DNA from: Brachycybe producta
Lineage: Eukaryota; Arthropoda; Diplopoda; Playtdesmida; Andrognathidae
DNA: 64,000 nucleotides
Assembly: GCA_036925085.1 (NCBI GenBank)
Contig: JAUPFP010000068.1
Coordinates: forward strand, 217,501-281,500
Direction of reading: 5' to 3'
In this document: positions 38,201 to 47,867 of the stretch, one piece after another
Layout: every line of letters begins with the position of its first letter
How positions within the stretch are numbered: the first letter of the stretch is position 1
The notes under the pieces: generated by a model
Told to the model about the DNA's origin: nothing
Databases searched by the model: none
The model's input: only the letters and a program-made list of their open reading frames with translations
Program-made: the position numbers and the translations under genes

Positions 38201-41200
38201 AGAACTCTAGCCTCTAACCGCCTTCTTTGACAGTTAAAAAAAGCATTTTTCTTGTCATATTAATTAATTAGTAATTATGGATTTTCTTTGATCGCATTTT
38301 TTTTTACTCGTTTATTTTAGAATCGGGAAAACTAATGGCTCGTTATTGCATTTCTCTAAACACGATGAAGTTGTTCGGAAGTTTAAAAGGACGAGAATCT
38401 TTAAGCGATTTGGTAAATTAAAAAATATTAACCCACCCCCTCCCCCAAATTAATCTTAAAATGTTGCTCAAAATAAAAGCTAAAATTAAACGATGACGCA
38501 AAACAAACGCTCACAGACGAGCGAATTTTTAGTGGTCTAGATGAATTACGAAAAGAAAAAAAAAGTAGTCGACGTGTCACCCAGACAACCGACCACTCGA
38601 GGCGACTGACTGTGTTTATAAAGTAGTCCTCGTCTAGCTGAGCAAACTGCAAAAAAATGGCCTTATTGGATGACAATAAGACCAATAAGGCCTCAGTTAG
38701 CCAATCACACAAAATGGACTCCCGACGATGAAACACTTTTGTTATTGTTGCTCCGTTGAGCAGAGTGGTTGTTGCCAAATGGATCACGAAACTGTGTCGT
38801 CGATGCCAGGGATCGACCACCGTCTGGCGAAGGCAGTCCGTCGGTGATCGAGAAGTTGTTCATATGAAAAGATCCGGCGAAAGCTTTTCATAGCAACCAC
38901 AGCACAGCCACTGGTCGTCGTTTTCGACCACTTTTTGCATTTCAATAGGACCACAAAAAAGTCGCTCTTCTTTTAAACGTCACATGGAGAGTTTTTAAGT
39001 TTAGCTTTAGTTTAAGCTTTTGCGTCTGATTATTCAGCGTTTCTAGAGCAATAATAAAAAGAAATTGGGAGTGCGTTAGAAACTAGAAGGGTAGCCGAAT
39101 CACTTAATAGTATTTTCGTGTTGTTATCTTTCAAAATAAACTTTTTAAAGAAAAAAAATTAACAAAACGTCGTTTACTTAAAGTATTTAAAGAAGGGTTA
39201 TTTTCAAACTGACATAAAAAAGTTTATTTTGAAAGATAAAAATCATGAAAAATACCATTAAATGATTGAGCCACCTTTGTAGTTTCTAAAAAACGCGTTC
39301 AAGTATTACTTAAACTTGTTTTAAAATGCAGAATAACCAGAGTTTTTAACGTGAAATTAACAATTTTTGCGATTTTCAGGTGACTCTGATATCAAGTTGT
39401 AAGGAATTTCAAGAGATTCAGTTACGAACAAGCGATAAAAAGACTCTGAATACTTTAAATAAAGACAAAGTGCAACAAACGATTCGGTCCGTCAATTCCA
39501 ATTCTCTCAAAAAAAATAAAACTTGCGACGAAAGAAGCTATAACGAAACCTAACTAAACTTTAAAAAAAAAACCTCATTTCAGGTTCCCTCTGACCGGCA
39601 GAATACGAACCAGAGAGATGAAAATCAACTGGTAACAAAACCAAACTTCATTCACCGACTTTATTCGATAAAAACAATCGATTGATTGATTAGTGTTTCT
39701 CGCGCGTTTGTTTTGTTTGTCTTAAGTTTGATTCAGAGTGTGTTCGGCTGCATTCCAATTCAAGAACTGGCTTTGAATCAAGAAGCCGTGAGAATCATGA
39801 GAATCGGACAACGACTATCGAAATGTATCTTCTTTTAATCCGATCCGTTTTCCCGTTTTTTTTTGTGGGGCTTCTTCTTCTGCCGTGTTTATAGTCGACA
39901 TTTCATGTTGAATATATATTCTAAACGGCTGATTTTCAAACTCGGGAGTAAAATTAAGAAAAACTTGAAAGTGTTTTAGAAACTAGAAGGGTAGCTTAAA
40001 TCATTTAAGGGTATTCTCCATGTTGATATCTTTCAAAATAAACTTTTTATAGACAGAAATTGAAAAAAATGTCTTTAGTTTAAAGTGGGGTCATTTTCAG
40101 ACTCGCATAAAATCAACGTGAAAATAGCCTTAAGTGATTGAGTTACCCTTCTAGTTTCTAAAACACATTCAAGTTTCTCTTCAGTTTGCTCCTGAAAAAC
40201 AGAATCAAGTGTTTTGAGAGGCGTTTACAACTTTAAGTCATTCGTTTCAAATGACACATTCCGTTATTCAACGATTTATTTATTCAGTAGTTTGACGTCA
40301 CTTGAATATATTTCAATGGACGTAACGTCACTAGTGGGTAAATCGATAAGTAACGGAATGTGCACAGAGAGTGGGGTGGGGTGGGGGAGCCCAGGAAAGC
40401 TGGAAAAAAGGATGTTCGACACCCAAAAGTCGCGACCAAATTTGCAAAGATAACTTGGCAGCTGAACTTCAACCTGAAGTTCTTGAACCCTCAAAGCAAG
40501 GCTTCAAACACAGAAAAGCCCTCGTTCAAAGTGTACTTTAATTAAACTAGATTTTTCTATGTTGAAACGCTTTTCAGATGTTTCAAGCACTTTTACGTTG
40601 AAGTTCGAGTGCAGAGTTTTTGTTTTTTTACAAATCGGAGCTTAAAATTCCAAAGATATTACCGCCCTCTAACTAATGAGCCCTTAATTTTTACGCAACA
40701 AACGTAGGCCTGGCCGAATATGCGAGCCTCAACGATTATTTGTCCAGTTTTGTCAATTCTGTTCTACTGGCAAAATGTTTTCGTACTGGTCTCTGGGAAA
40801 ATTCGCGGTTTGTGGCTAAACAATTGGACCGCATCGGTCAGTACGAAAAGCAGTTCCTTGAAACGCTCACAAAGAAACTTATTGGAGAAATCTAAACTTT
40901 AAAAATCAGGGATTGCGATGGCCAACGCATTGGTCAATGCCGGAATTACGACCATCGAGAAGTTGGTCGAAAAAAATCCAAGAGAACTCGAAATGGTGAA
41001 ACAAATTTCGAAATGATTCCGGAATAAGACAGAGAGAGAGATTGCTAAAGTTTTCTCTTTTTTTGCCACAAGATCGTAAACCGTCATCCTCCTTTCGGAA
41101 ACCACATCCGAGATGCGGCTCAATGTCTTCCGAAGTACGAAGTCGCCATCGAACAGGTGGACACTTCTCCCTTCTTCTTTACGTGTTTATCAATCGAAAC

Positions 41201-44200
41201 ATAATTTAATCCGATTCTCGACTTCCTCAAGAAGAACTCGAGATATAACACGACGACGGCCGAACTGAACGTTACGATCTCTCTCGTCAACTACGAACTA
41301 ATACGAAACAGAGACGGAAGGACCAATTACGGCACAACGGCAATGCTTGTCGTTGGAGATCGTGACAACAAAGTCGTATTCAAGCAGAGGATCATGTCAG
41401 CGGCAACTTTTATTTTAAAAATAGAATTTCAGCTTTCTGCATTTCTTCTTTGCTTTTTTTTTAAATCTATTTAGGAACCTCAATTCGCTCCAGATTGGAA
41501 AGTGGTACAAGAAGATCGTTGTGTTCCGATCGAACAACGGAGACGAACTCGACATCAATCTTCTGAGCGAGTTTCACGGTGACAACATTTCGATGTTTTG
41601 CATTTTGAGAACTACTTTAACCTGGGTTTTAATTAGCAACATTTTAAAAAAAACTTTAGTATTTTAGAAACTAGAAGGGTAGCTCAATCACTTAATGAGA
41701 TTTTCATAATTTTCAATTTTCAACTTAAAGCAGACGATAATTTTTTAATTTTCGTCTATAAAAAGTTTATTTTGAAAAATATCAACGCAAAAATACAATG
41801 AAGTGACTGAACTACCCTTCTAGTTTCTAAAATACTTTCTAGTTTCTTGAAAATCAGCTGTTCATAACCCATTTTAAGCTGATTTATGCAAGTTTAAACG
41901 CCGTTAACGAACTCTGAACTCTTTCAGATGCAATATGATAGAAACTTGAACGTGTTTTAGAGACTAGACGGGTTGCTCAAGTCACTTAAATGTTAATTTC
42001 ACCTTGATATCGTAAAAATACACAAACGTATAAGCTTTTTATGTGAGTTTGAAAATGACAGAACTTTTAATTATTTTCTATATTTTCTATGAAATATATC
42101 AACTTGAAAGTACCCTTAAGTGATTGAGCTGCCCTTCTAGTTTCTTATGCACTTTCTAGTTTCTCTTAATTTTGCTATTCTGAAACCTAATCACTGAAGA
42201 GAAAAAACTTAACACTTTGAACTTCAGTTTGAATCCTCTGAGAAGGACTCCCCATTGGAACCTCGTTCTGAGGGTTCAAAATTGAAGTTCAAGTGTCAGG
42301 TTTCAATCTCGAATTTAGACCGTTACTATCGTGTTCAGAGCCATAACTAGCTCATTTTGCACCTGAGGCAAATATAAAACTGGCGCCCCCTTATATTAAC
42401 ATTTCTAGTTATTTTGCGCATCTATTTCTGCGCCTCTGAACTTTGCGCCTGGCGCAAAACCTGGCGCCCCCTTACCATTACCATTCTAGTTATTTTGCAC
42501 CCCTATTTCTGCGCCCAAGGCAAGCGCCTTACTCGCCTTGCCCTAGTTACGGCTTTGTTAATGTTTGATCTTCTTTTTGCTCTTCATTTCGTTGACAGCC
42601 GGAGTGGACGTATTTCAAACTTACACACCAGTCTACTTAGGACCACAGAAGAAAGTGACCTCAAGACCGGTCCGTGAACCCAGCGTTATCATAAACAACA
42701 ACAGTAACGACGCAGATGATTTCCAGTCACCCGCATCAGTCCCACTTCAAGGTACTTTCCAAACAGAAACCACGATAAAACAAACGCACGAAACTCATTC
42801 GAGAATCACGTTTTATGCCTTCAAAGACACCGCCATCAGTAGCAGCTTCTCTAGGAGGCCGAGTGTCGCCGAAGAGACACCCGGACGTCGAACGTGCGGC
42901 CACCGTTGTGCCAACAAACAAAGTTGCGCACATCAGTGCTGCAAAATCGGAGTTTTCGTAAAAGGAACCCCGGTAGCAACTAAGAAAAACGGGAACGAAA
43001 TGACGCACTTTCTCAAAGACGTTCACCAAAAGGCTCAAAGGAATTCCGAGAGCAACCTTTACGTGGACGACGATACTGCCGCAACCGATCGATTCAAACA
43101 GTTTGCGTATCGTACAAAAACGCAGAGAAGACGAAACGATCAATTCATCGATCTGACACACGACATCAAACAGCCAGAGGAACCATCTCAGTTCGTTCCG
43201 TCGCACAAACGAGACTATCGAGAGGAAGAAGTGGACCTAACGATGTACGATAACGAAAGCCAACGACCGCAACAGTCTCTAGCAAAAGACTGGTCCGATT
43301 TTTCGGATTGTTCCGACTTTAAAGACATCGACTTCGACAATAAAGAAACATTCGAAGTCGAAATACCACAACTGAAGCCTCCGAGTCAGCCATCGGCTGC
43401 TTTTAAGTGGAATACGATGCCACAATTACAACAGAAAACAAGTTTCTTTGTTTCGGAATGCAACCAAAGCGGCATTCACGCTAAGAAACCGAGGTACAGC
43501 TACTTACAAGCGCTGCTTAAAATGATTTTAAAGTGTAAACACTCTTGAAATCTGTTCATTCGGCCTTCCAGGTGCAAAATGAAGAGAAACTTGAATGTGT
43601 TTTAAAAACTAGAAGAGCAACTGATTCACTTAAGGGTATTTTCATGTTTGATGCGTCTTTCAAAATAAACTTTTTATGTCAGCTTGAAAATGAGCAAATT
43701 TTATACAAACAATATTTTTGTTCATAAAAAAAGTTTATTTTGAAAGATGTCGACATGAAAATAGTATGAAGTGATTGAGCTACCTTTCTAGTTTCTAAAA
43801 CAATTTCAGTATCTTGTCGAGCTGCTTTTAAAGCGTTTTTTTTTTGGGGTGGGGTGGGGGGGGGGGGGGGGGGTGATGTTTGCGCTAAATACACTTTGCC
43901 ATAAAAAGTATTTGCCTTAAAAGTAGATTTGCCCTAAACCCACTTGCTACAAAACCATGTGGTTTTAGGGCAAATGTCCCATTAGGGCAAGTTGTTTTAG
44001 GCCAACTGAACAAATTCTGTGTTATTCTCTTATTTATGAAAGCAAAATTAGGAGGAAATTAGAAAGTTTTAGAAACTAGAAGAGATCTTTTTTTTTTAAA
44101 AAATAAACTCTTAAAACTACTCATTTTTTTGGTTTTTACCTCAATGTTTGTCAAAAAATCATTAAAACGAACAAAATTGTTTATTTTCAAATATCTAATC

Positions 44201-44585
44201 GCCACTAAAAAGTTCATTTTTAAACATATCAACCTGAAAATCCCCATAAGTGATTCATTTACTCGTCTAGTTCTTAATGTTGGTTTCTGTAATTTAATTA
44301 GTTAATTCTTTTTTCTTTCAATTTTCGGATCTAAATTCTAAAATATAAAAATCTCAAAAGTTTCTCTTCAAATATTTGTTTAAAATATGCGATTTCGATT
44401 ACGCAAACCCAACTGATCTGCACGAACAACTTTTCAAACAAATTTCTTTTCTCTTCATTTTCGATAAACGTATCTTTAGGATCGAAACACAGACGAATCC
44501 TCGAAAAGACTTCGTATCGGCCAGCAAAGTGTACGAAAACATGATGCGTTCCCGTAATATAAACGCTTTCAACTTACAAAACTAA
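29241..44585 (+). CDS. HFM1: HFM1/MER3-type meiotic DNA helicase
   Basis: Ski2-like 3'-5' DNA helicase for meiotic crossover formation. It has 31 exons, 4176 coding bases, 1391 residues. Exons: 29241-29296, 29380-29588, 29926-30091, 30175-30341, 30412-30504, 31583-31653, 31820-31958, 32043-32194, 32362-32442, 32518-32700, 32787-32833, 34060-34213, 34295-34427, 35020-35121, 35186-35331, 36232-36279, 36368-36414, 36505-36638, 37844-37894, 37977-38060, 38321-38412, 39380-39486, 39584-39631, 39727-39824, 40708-40836, 40910-40995, 41073-41156, 41232-41395, 41475-41578, 42599-43493, 44480-44585. Motifs: FKEFPYFN lead-in; I APTGSGKT (about 266-273); Ia [16 protein letters not shown] (377-380); III SAT (431-433); [29 protein letters not shown] (to 633). 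Winged-helix/Sec63 parts follow, then the HFM1 C-terminal cysteine cluster CGHRCANK...CCKIG (about 1158-1176). The first four exons rest on phase and open frames, not homology; exon 3's acceptor is the weakest. Exon 2 encodes [10 protein letters not shown] repeats. Confidence 0.93.
29405..29570 (+). repeat. 30-bp coding minisatellite in HFM1 exon 2
   Basis: Five near-identical 30-base units start at 29405, 29435, 29465, 29495 and 29525, with a partial sixth at 29555. Each encodes the ten residues [10 protein letters not shown] or a close variant. Unit length divisible by three keeps the frame. The near identity at the DNA level says recent expansion. Confidence 0.95.
31308..31480. repeat. Dispersed repeat, 'TTTTTCGACCGTAAAA' family, copy 1
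   Basis: In HFM1 intron 5. Shares ACTTTTTACCGTT-like start, GGGCCCGGGGTTGCC-like middle, CCTAACCGACCGAGATCGG and GACGCTTTTTCGACCGTAAA with 54305-54480 in a calpain intron. Unclassified. Confidence 0.65.
31677..31790. repeat. ~110-bp hairpin in HFM1 intron 6
   Basis: AAAGGACATAATTTAGATTA at the left and TAATCTAAATTATGTCCTTT at the right form a perfect 20-bp stem. Inner arms continue with AACTTCTTAAAA and its inverse. Confidence 0.85.
32443..32517 (+). other. GC-AG intron splitting the DEVH box (HFM1 intron 9)
   Basis: The exon ends ...RLFIIDE and the intron starts GCAAAA; the next exon opens [10 protein letters not shown] after AAATTAG. The join recreates the helicase motif II DEVH and keeps phase. 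No usable GT donor lies nearby in phase. Confidence 0.85.
32931..33680. mobile_element. GTGGATCC-ended element interrupted by a Helitron-like element
   Basis: The left part (CCGATCCACATCAAACTGAC, GACAAATTGGCGGCAATTCT) stops at 33015 and resumes at about 33577 with TTTGTGCGACTTTTTATG, matching the uninterrupted copy at 57361-57824. Its far end is truncated where a TTAA palindrome begins near 33680. Confidence 0.7.
33016..33576 (-). mobile_element. Helitron-like element with internal PalB palindrome
   Basis: The minus-strand 3' end is a CCCGTCAT hairpin then CTAG; host bases read A before and T-rich after. Includes the PalB palindrome (about 33056-33182, GGCAATTGTGCCCAGC and inverse) and the shared core with CATGCGCGTCG and GGGGTTCTTGGATGGGGAGT. 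In HFM1 intron 11. Confidence 0.65.
33680..33945. mobile_element. TTAA palindrome family copy
   Basis: GTTTTAGAAACTAGAAGGGT to ACTCTTCTAGTTTCTAAAAC. In HFM1 intron 11. Confidence 0.7.
34468..34880. mobile_element. Related palindrome, AAGGTGGCTGAATAG type
   Basis: Shares the AAGGTGG terminus and GTTTTAGAAACTAGAA arm with the TTAA family but has its own outer arms (ATAGATATTCATTTTGTTTT; TGCAGTGGCTA). A sister copy is at 35601-36010. In HFM1 intron 13. Confidence 0.6.
35601..36010. mobile_element. Related palindrome, TTAAGGTGGCTTCATAG type
   Basis: Begins TTAAGGTGGCTTCATAGATA, with GCAGTGGCTAATGCAATGCT and an inner arm ending TATTCTAGTTTCTAAAACAC. In HFM1 intron 15. Confidence 0.6.
36700..36930. 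mobile_element. TTAA palindrome family, diverged copy
   Basis: GTTTTAGAAACTAAAAAAGT left and TTTACTCGTCTGGGTTTCTA right. In HFM1 intron 18. Confidence 0.5.
36970..37172. mobile_element. TTAA palindrome family copy
   Basis: GTTTTAGAAACTAGAACGAG left, TACCCGTCTAGTTTCTAAAA right, with CTTTTTCAAAATAAACTTTT inside. In HFM1 intron 18. Confidence 0.65.
37170..37585. repeat. Dispersed 'GATTCGAAAGATTCG' repeat, second copy
   Basis: Long match to 2690-3110: GGTTCTCGAATCTCTCGAATC, then AAGTGTGGCTTCACTC, GTTGTTAGTGAACGCTGCTT and GACGTCAATTGGAGTTAAAA in the same order. The two copies sit ~34 kb apart in the same orientation. Class unknown. Confidence 0.75.
37688..37804. mobile_element. GAACCGGTT-rich MITE, short copy
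   Basis: Starts TTAGAGGTGGCAACGGGTAG and ends AACATCTCTAG; the interior is multiple GAACCGGTTC words. A longer copy is at 59544-59980. In HFM1 intron 18, 40 bases before exon 19. Confidence 0.6.
39000..39358. mobile_element. TTAA palindrome family copy
   Basis: GCGTTAGAAACTAGAAGGGT to ACCTTTGTAGTTTCTAAAAA, in HFM1 intron 21, ending 20 bases before exon 22. Confidence 0.7.
39911..40236. mobile_element. TTAA palindrome family copy
   Basis: GTTTTAGAAACTAGAAGGGT to TACCCTTCTAGTTTCTAAAA with outer arm to TTTACAACTTTAA. In HFM1 intron 24. Confidence 0.75.
41640..41885. mobile_element. TTAA palindrome family copy
   Basis: ATTTTAGAAACTAGAAGGGT to ACCCTTCTAGTTTCTAAAAT. In HFM1 intron 29, immediately followed by another copy. 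Confidence 0.75.
41895..42200. mobile_element. TTAA palindrome family copy, tandem neighbour
   Basis: GTTTTAGAGACTAGACGGGT to GCCCTTCTAGTTTCTTATGC. Second copy in the same intron. Confidence 0.7.
42336..42557. mobile_element. CAGAGCCATAACTAG-ended element (hAT-like)
   Basis: Left end CAGAGCCATAACTAG, right end CTAGTTACGGCTTTG, with inner repeats of TGGCGCCCCCTTA and TTCTAGTTATTTTGC(A/G)C. No clean target duplication was seen. It ends 42 bases before HFM1 exon 30. Confidence 0.6.
43520..43830. mobile_element. TTAA palindrome family copy
   Basis: GTTTTAAAAACTAGAAGAGC to TACCTTTCTAGTTTCTAAAA. It begins with TTTTAAAGTGTAAACACTCT, so the apparent stop at 43546-43548 of the HFM1 exon 30 frame lies in repeat sequence; this supports splicing at 43494. 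Confidence 0.8.
43890..44012. repeat. 'TTTGCCCTAAA' inverted repeat
   Basis: Several GCCCTAAA/TTTAGGGC words in opposite orientations around ACCATGTGGT. Similar words at 9205-9240 and 47580. In HFM1 intron 30. Confidence 0.55.
44040..44282. mobile_element. TTAA palindrome family copy
   Basis: GTTTTAGAAACTAGAAGAG left and TTTACTCGTCTAGTTCTTAA right. Last copy in HFM1. Confidence 0.65.
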
Positions 44586-44734
44586 ACGTTGACGATTCGA
44601 TGCCAAGCTCAACTCTAAACCAGCAATTCAATCGAATATCTTAACATATTTCAATCTTTCGCAACGTTTTTACGACATTTTTTAAGAGATTTGTTATTTA
44701 CAAGTAGTTTATCATAAGTTGTTAACTTACCACT

Positions 44735-46166
44735 TTACGTTCTTTTGTTCTTTGTATCTTCATTAAAAACGTTCACTTTAATCGGCTCCACTTTCTCGAG
44801 TATCTAAGAGTAAAACAAAAAAAAAAACAAGTTAAGCGTTTGCAGCTTTCGATCGCAAGTTCCTTTAAGAAAAAGTAGCGAAACCTTTGGCTGAGGTTTC
44901 AGTTGTGGTTTCGATAGATTGATACCGAGATTATTCATGTGTTCGATAGTTGCGTCGAATGTTTCGTCATCCGTTACAAACTTTTCCGTTTGCTCTAACT
45001 CTAAGTATTTATTGATGAACCTGAAATCGGATAAAAACGGTAAAAACAACAACGACCACACTTTAAAACATTCCAAGATCGATGTCTGATAATAAAAAAA
45101 AACCTTTGACATAAGCTCTTTGTTAGGCTGTTGTTCATATCCACCATTCCGGGAGATCCGAACATTTTGTAGAATTTCCTGTTTCAGAAACATCTTTATT
45201 TTCGAGAAATTTTTATTTAAAAAAAACCGCTACCTTTAAGGCGGTTTCTTTAAAAGTGTAAACACCTCTCGAACTCTCATTATTTTGTCTTTCACGTGTA
45301 AAATGTAGAGAAACTAGAATGTGTGTTAGAAACTAGAAGGGTAGCACCATCACTTAAGGGTATACTCGCACTGATATCTTTTAAAATAAGCTTTTTAGAT
45401 GAGTTTGAAAATAACCCGACTTTAAGCAGACGATATTCTTTATTTCTGTTTTATCATTTTAGAAAATATTACCATGGAAAATACTGGTAAGTGATAGAGC
45501 AACCCTTCTATTTTGTAAAACACAATGTAGTTTCTCTTAATTTTGCTCCTGAAAGACAAAATAACCCGAGTTTGAATATCAGCTCTTCTTAAAATATTTC
45601 AAGTTCCACATGGCTTTTTAAACGACAATGACAATTGCGCCACCAAACGTCAAGCACGTACATTTTAGGAAAGTGTCACATAATGACATGAAACAGCAAT
45701 GAAAATAGACGACACTCATGAACTCTTTAAGTTTGACCTTACTTGGCGCTAGATGGCGCCACTATGTTAAACCGTGATTTTTACTTTCATTTGCCGATTT
45801 TAACCAACAAAACTTGTTAATTTCAATTATTAAAAATAAAAAATTGGATATAATTACGCTCTGATTTTGTCTTCCGGATATAATATTTGTGGTATTTCGT
45901 TCGTAGGAACCGGACGATCGACTCTTGGCTCGTATTTCGGTGGAAACGCTTTATAAACATCGTACCAAAGAGGTTTATCAGCCTCCTTCATTGCACCAGA
46001 TCGCAACATTCCGGTCGTTCTAAGCATAAAAACAAACAAAAATGACAACTTCCGTATCAGATCGTATTGCAAATTCAAAATGACAACGAAAAACGCTACA
46101 AAATGCATAAAAAAACACTAACCGACTGAAGATCGTTCCGATCTTTTCGTAGCGACTACCCGCCAT
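44735..46166 (-). CDS. MRPS23: Mitochondrial small ribosomal subunit protein mS23
   Basis: Component of the mitochondrial 28S ribosomal subunit, made in the cytosol and imported. Exons in coding order: 46166-46123, 46019-45858, 45178-45104, 45020-44885, 44803-44735; 486 bases, 161 residues, somewhat shorter than the ~190 of vertebrates because the C-terminal tail is short. The N-terminus MAGSRYEKIGTIFSR matches the family start; then MLRSGAMKE, PLWYDVYKAFPP, YPEDKIRAKFY and CQRFINKYLELE line up with known mS23. The third exon is used in a frame different from its longest open frame; phase and the family match (RAKFY, SLCQRF) fix it. It is tail to tail with HFM1 (150 bp between stop codons), so 3' UTRs may overlap. 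Intron 2 holds a TTAA palindrome. Confidence 0.95.
45236..45602. mobile_element. TTAA palindrome family copy in MRPS23 intron
   Basis: Left end TTTAAGGCGGTTTCTTTAAA, arm GTTAGAAACTAGAAGGGTAG, right arm CAACCCTTCTATTTTGTAAA. Confidence 0.7.
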
Positions 46167-46199
46167 CTTGGATTACGACTGTCTCAGTCTGTCTGGCAC

Positions 46200-46411
46200 A
46201 CACGAGCAATTAGAAATCGGGACGAACAGAAGTTGGCTCCGCCCCTTTTTATGACGACCGAAAACTTCTAATTGGTTTGTTGTGTCATTCGACGTTGAAA
46301 AGGGCGGAACATGTGACGTCAGATCAAGTAACAAATCAATTAGAATTTAATGATGCTCTTAAAAGGGCGGGGCAAACGAAATTTTAGTGCTGGGAAGAGA
46401 CGCCTGTGTTC
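46200..46411. mobile_element. Chimeric palindrome, PalA left and PalB right
   Basis: The left arm is PalA (GCAATTAGAAATCGGGACGA, AGAAGTTGGCTCCGCCCC). The right arm is PalB-like (TTTAATGATGCTCTTAAAAG, GGGCAAACGAAATTTTAGTG), so the two ends no longer pair fully. Confidence 0.7.
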
Positions 46412-46702
46412 GAATATCAGCTGTTTATAATGTTTAATGACCCATTCCATCACCAGTCAGGCAGGGCCTGCCACTCATAACCACTAATTTGGATGAAAAT
46501 TAAATTGTATAGGAATTACAAAATAATTAGGCCCATATTTTTTTTATTTTGCCATATGACCATTATTTCTTGAGAAAAAAATTCCCAAAGTTTGGGTATT
46601 GGATGCAAAAATGCATTTTTCTGAAAAAATTTTAAATTCTTATATCTCGTAAACCGTAAGACAGATTTGTATGATATTTTCAGGGTATCATCTAAATTTT
46701 AT

Positions 46703-47205
46703 CACAGGCAATTGTGCCCAGCATTAGAATTTCTTTTCCTCCGCCCTTTTATGACGTCAGACCAAGTAACAAACCAATTAGAAATTGGTGACGTTCATAA
46801 AAGGGCGGAGCAAAAGAAATCCTATCCCCTCCCCTTTTTTATATTTGAAAGAGAAAATGAGATTTTCATTTTCTCTGGTGTGCGCATGCGCGTCGTTTTT
46901 TCCTTTTTTTTAGTCCTTTCATTTCAATTTCAGTCACACCCTCCCACTTTTCTCTCTCTCTCTCCCCTTCTACACTTTCCAACCTTTTCCCCTCACCCCC
47001 TCCCACTTTTCTCTCTCTCCCCCTTCTACACTTTCGAAAAGAAGAGTTCAACATATAGTTGACCTCGAGAAGAAAAAAAACGGTTCATTTATTCAAATTT
47101 ATATAAATTCCGACGTGCTTCAAGGGTTTTGTACAGTTTTTACTCCACACACACACACACACACACATACATACATACACAGAGCTGGGATATTATATAT
47201 GTATT
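46703..47205. mobile_element. Helitron-like element lacking its CTAG end
   Basis: Starts inside the PalB part (CACAGGCAATTGTGCCCAGC) and continues through the pyrimidine-rich core, with that core partly duplicated (CCCTCCCACTTTTCTCTCTC twice), to ATTCCGACGTGCTTCAAGGG and a CA/CATA run. The hairpin and CTAG terminus are missing. Confidence 0.55.
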
Positions 47206-47215
47206 TATTTATAAA

Positions 47216-47568
47216 CTAGTGGGGTAACCCGTCATAAATGACGGGAGCAAAATTAACAGGCAATTGTGCGCATGCGCGTCGTTTTTTTCTTTTTTTACTC
47301 CTTTCATTTCAATTTTCGTCACTCCCTCCCACTTTTCTCTCTCCCCCCTCTACACTTTCCAACCTTTTCCCCCTCTCCAATTTAATATCATGGGGTTCTT
47401 GGATGGGGAGTGTGCAACATGTAGTTGACCTTGAGGAAAAAAACAGTTCATTTATTCAAATTTATATAAATTCCGATGTGCTTCAATGGTTGTACAGCGT
47501 TATCCCAGAAAGAGAGAAAGATATATACATGTAGAAAGACACACAGACCTGGCAAAATATATATATAA
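47216..47568 (-). mobile_element. Helitron-like element
   Basis: CTAG/hairpin terminus at 47216 abuts the previous truncated copy. It lacks the PalB palindrome, as at 671. Ends near ACAGACCTGGCAAAATATAT. Confidence 0.6.
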
Positions 47569-47867
47569 TTTTAAAAAAAAATGCCCTAAAAAGTTGCGAC
47601 TTTTGTTATGAGAGTGAGCAACCAGTTTCAAATCCATAGTTGAAACTATAGAAACTGTTACCAGAACAATAATTGATTTTGAAAAATGTCCAAACAATGC
47701 ACATTATTGCATTATCCGAATGTTGTTTGGAGATGAAGTAACCAAAACAGAAATAAATAAAAAACTAATCTTATTTTTTTGTAATCAGCTGATTGTCAAA
47801 GAAGAAACTTAAAAAAAAAATGCAATTCAGTCGTTAACTAAGATTAACTAGAAGAAACAGCAACAAC

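Larger units (their letters stand above)
46167..47867. other. MRPS23-calpain spacer (divergent promoters)
   Basis: The two genes diverge, so both promoters should lie here. The stretch is filled by a chimeric palindrome (46200-46410), a truncated Helitron-like copy (46703-47205) and a complete one (47216-47568). About 300 bp remain before the calpain start. No core promoter element was identifiable by eye. Confidence 0.6.

Noticed and set aside
43494..43548. HFM1 ending at the in-frame stop 43546-43548
   Set aside because: This stretch is the start of a TTAA palindrome copy. Splicing at 43494 to 44480 keeps phase and adds a coding-like 35-residue exon.
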